Positions 31,771 to 32,002 of a stretch of DNA of 32,002 nt are shown piece by piece (within the stretch, counting starts at the first letter, position 1; the number at the start of each line of letters is the position of its first letter). The position numbers and the translations under genes are program-made. The stretch is taken from contig CP070811.1 of assembly GCA_020343875.1 (NCBI GenBank), forward strand, positions 1,183,064 to 1,215,065. The letters run 5' to 3'. The DNA is from Anaerolineales bacterium (GTDB lineage Bacteria; Chloroflexota; Anaerolineae; 4572-78; NAK82). A model generated the notes under the pieces. The model ran no database searches. It was not told the DNA's origin and saw only the letters and a list, made by a program, of their open reading frames with translations.

Positions 31771-32002
31771 ATGGCGAAGGAGAAATTTGTACGGGATAAG
31801 CCACACGTAAACGTGGGCACGATTGGGCACGTGGACCATGGGAAGACGACGTTGACGGCGGCTATGACGAAAGTGCTGTCGATGAGTGGGCAGGCGGACT
31901 TTCGGGCGTTTGATTCGATTGATAATGCGCCGGAGGAGAATGCGCGGGGGATCACGATCGCGATAGCGCACGTGGAGTATGAGACGGACAATCGGCACTA
32001 TG
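31771..32002 (+). CDS. tuf: Elongation factor Tu, N-terminal part, cut by the window edge
   Basis: The first 77 residues of EF-Tu, running off the right edge. The P-loop '[15 protein letters not shown]' and switch I '[22 protein letters not shown]' are diagnostic. ATG 31771 has GGAGG ten bases upstream. Codon choice differs sharply from fusA: 8 of 9 alanines are GCG, all seven threonines ACG, and all four arginines CGG except none otherwise, with glycine mostly GGG; fusA mainly uses GCC/GCT, ACC and mixed Gly codons. The protein itself is ordinary. Confidence 0.97.
   Translation, partial: MAKEKFVRDKPHVNVGTIGHVDHGKTTLTAAMTKVLSMSGQADFRAFDSIDNAPEENARGITIAIAHVEYETDNRHY

Overview
The window looks like chromosomal DNA of a member of the Chloroflexota, probably from the Anaerolineae/Caldilineae side. 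This is an inference from gene content and protein style, not from a marker search. The pointers are Pro/Thr-rich extracytoplasmic linkers of the 'PTPTPVPPPPT' type, a TolB-like propeller on a membrane anchor, stand-alone CBS and AIM24-type proteins, an S12 with the Gram-positive-type insertion, and a beta-oxidation-like cluster of thiolase-fold and DUF35 proteins. Promoters read well as ordinary sigma-70 sites (TTGACA/TATAAT, N17), and most genes carry AGGAGG-type ribosome binding sites. No IS element, CRISPR array, rRNA or tRNA was seen.

Layout. 1-2052 (minus): the start of a GT39-type membrane glycosyltransferase running off the left edge, two small proteins with a membrane segment at each end and a Pro-rich middle, and a two-CBS-domain protein. 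2140-4691 (plus): a membrane-anchored penicillin acylase family Ntn hydrolase with its own promoter. 4731-7821 (minus): the tRNA methylthiotransferase MtaB and a membrane-anchored TolB-like propeller, separated by a long palindromic repeat. 8063-8716 (plus): an orphan NarL-type histidine kinase. 8791-12272 (minus): ffh-rpsP-khpA-rimM-nadD, a translation/secretion operon. 12478-13428 (plus): an alpha/beta hydrolase whose GTG start falls on the predicted transcription start.

13429-18912 (plus) is the accessory part: two thiolase-superfamily proteins, two zinc-ribbon/OB-fold DUF35 proteins, an acyl-CoA dehydrogenase and a SAM methyltransferase in one operon-like run behind a leader with palindromes. 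Neither thiolase-like protein has the nucleophilic cysteine, and the other catalytic residues are split unequally between them. The set therefore resembles thiolase-fold lyases/aldolases that work with DUF35 partners more than classical thiolases. This is the best candidate for an undescribed system here.

19076-21775 (minus) encodes FabF then FabH, the latter with an unusual basic/aromatic and acidic C-terminal tail. 22269-23488 (plus) holds a zinc-ribbon-AIM24 protein and a 62-residue membrane protein.

23489-32002 (plus) is the core information block: rpoB, rpsL, rpsG, fusA and the start of tuf. rpoB has a roughly 600-nt leader behind a perfect consensus promoter and carries a repeat-containing insertion of about 150 residues. 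It is not followed by rpoC: a 346-nt gap with a new promoter and a folded leader leads straight into rpsL. The visible start of tuf uses a strikingly different codon set (GCG/ACG/CGG/GGG) from its neighbour fusA.
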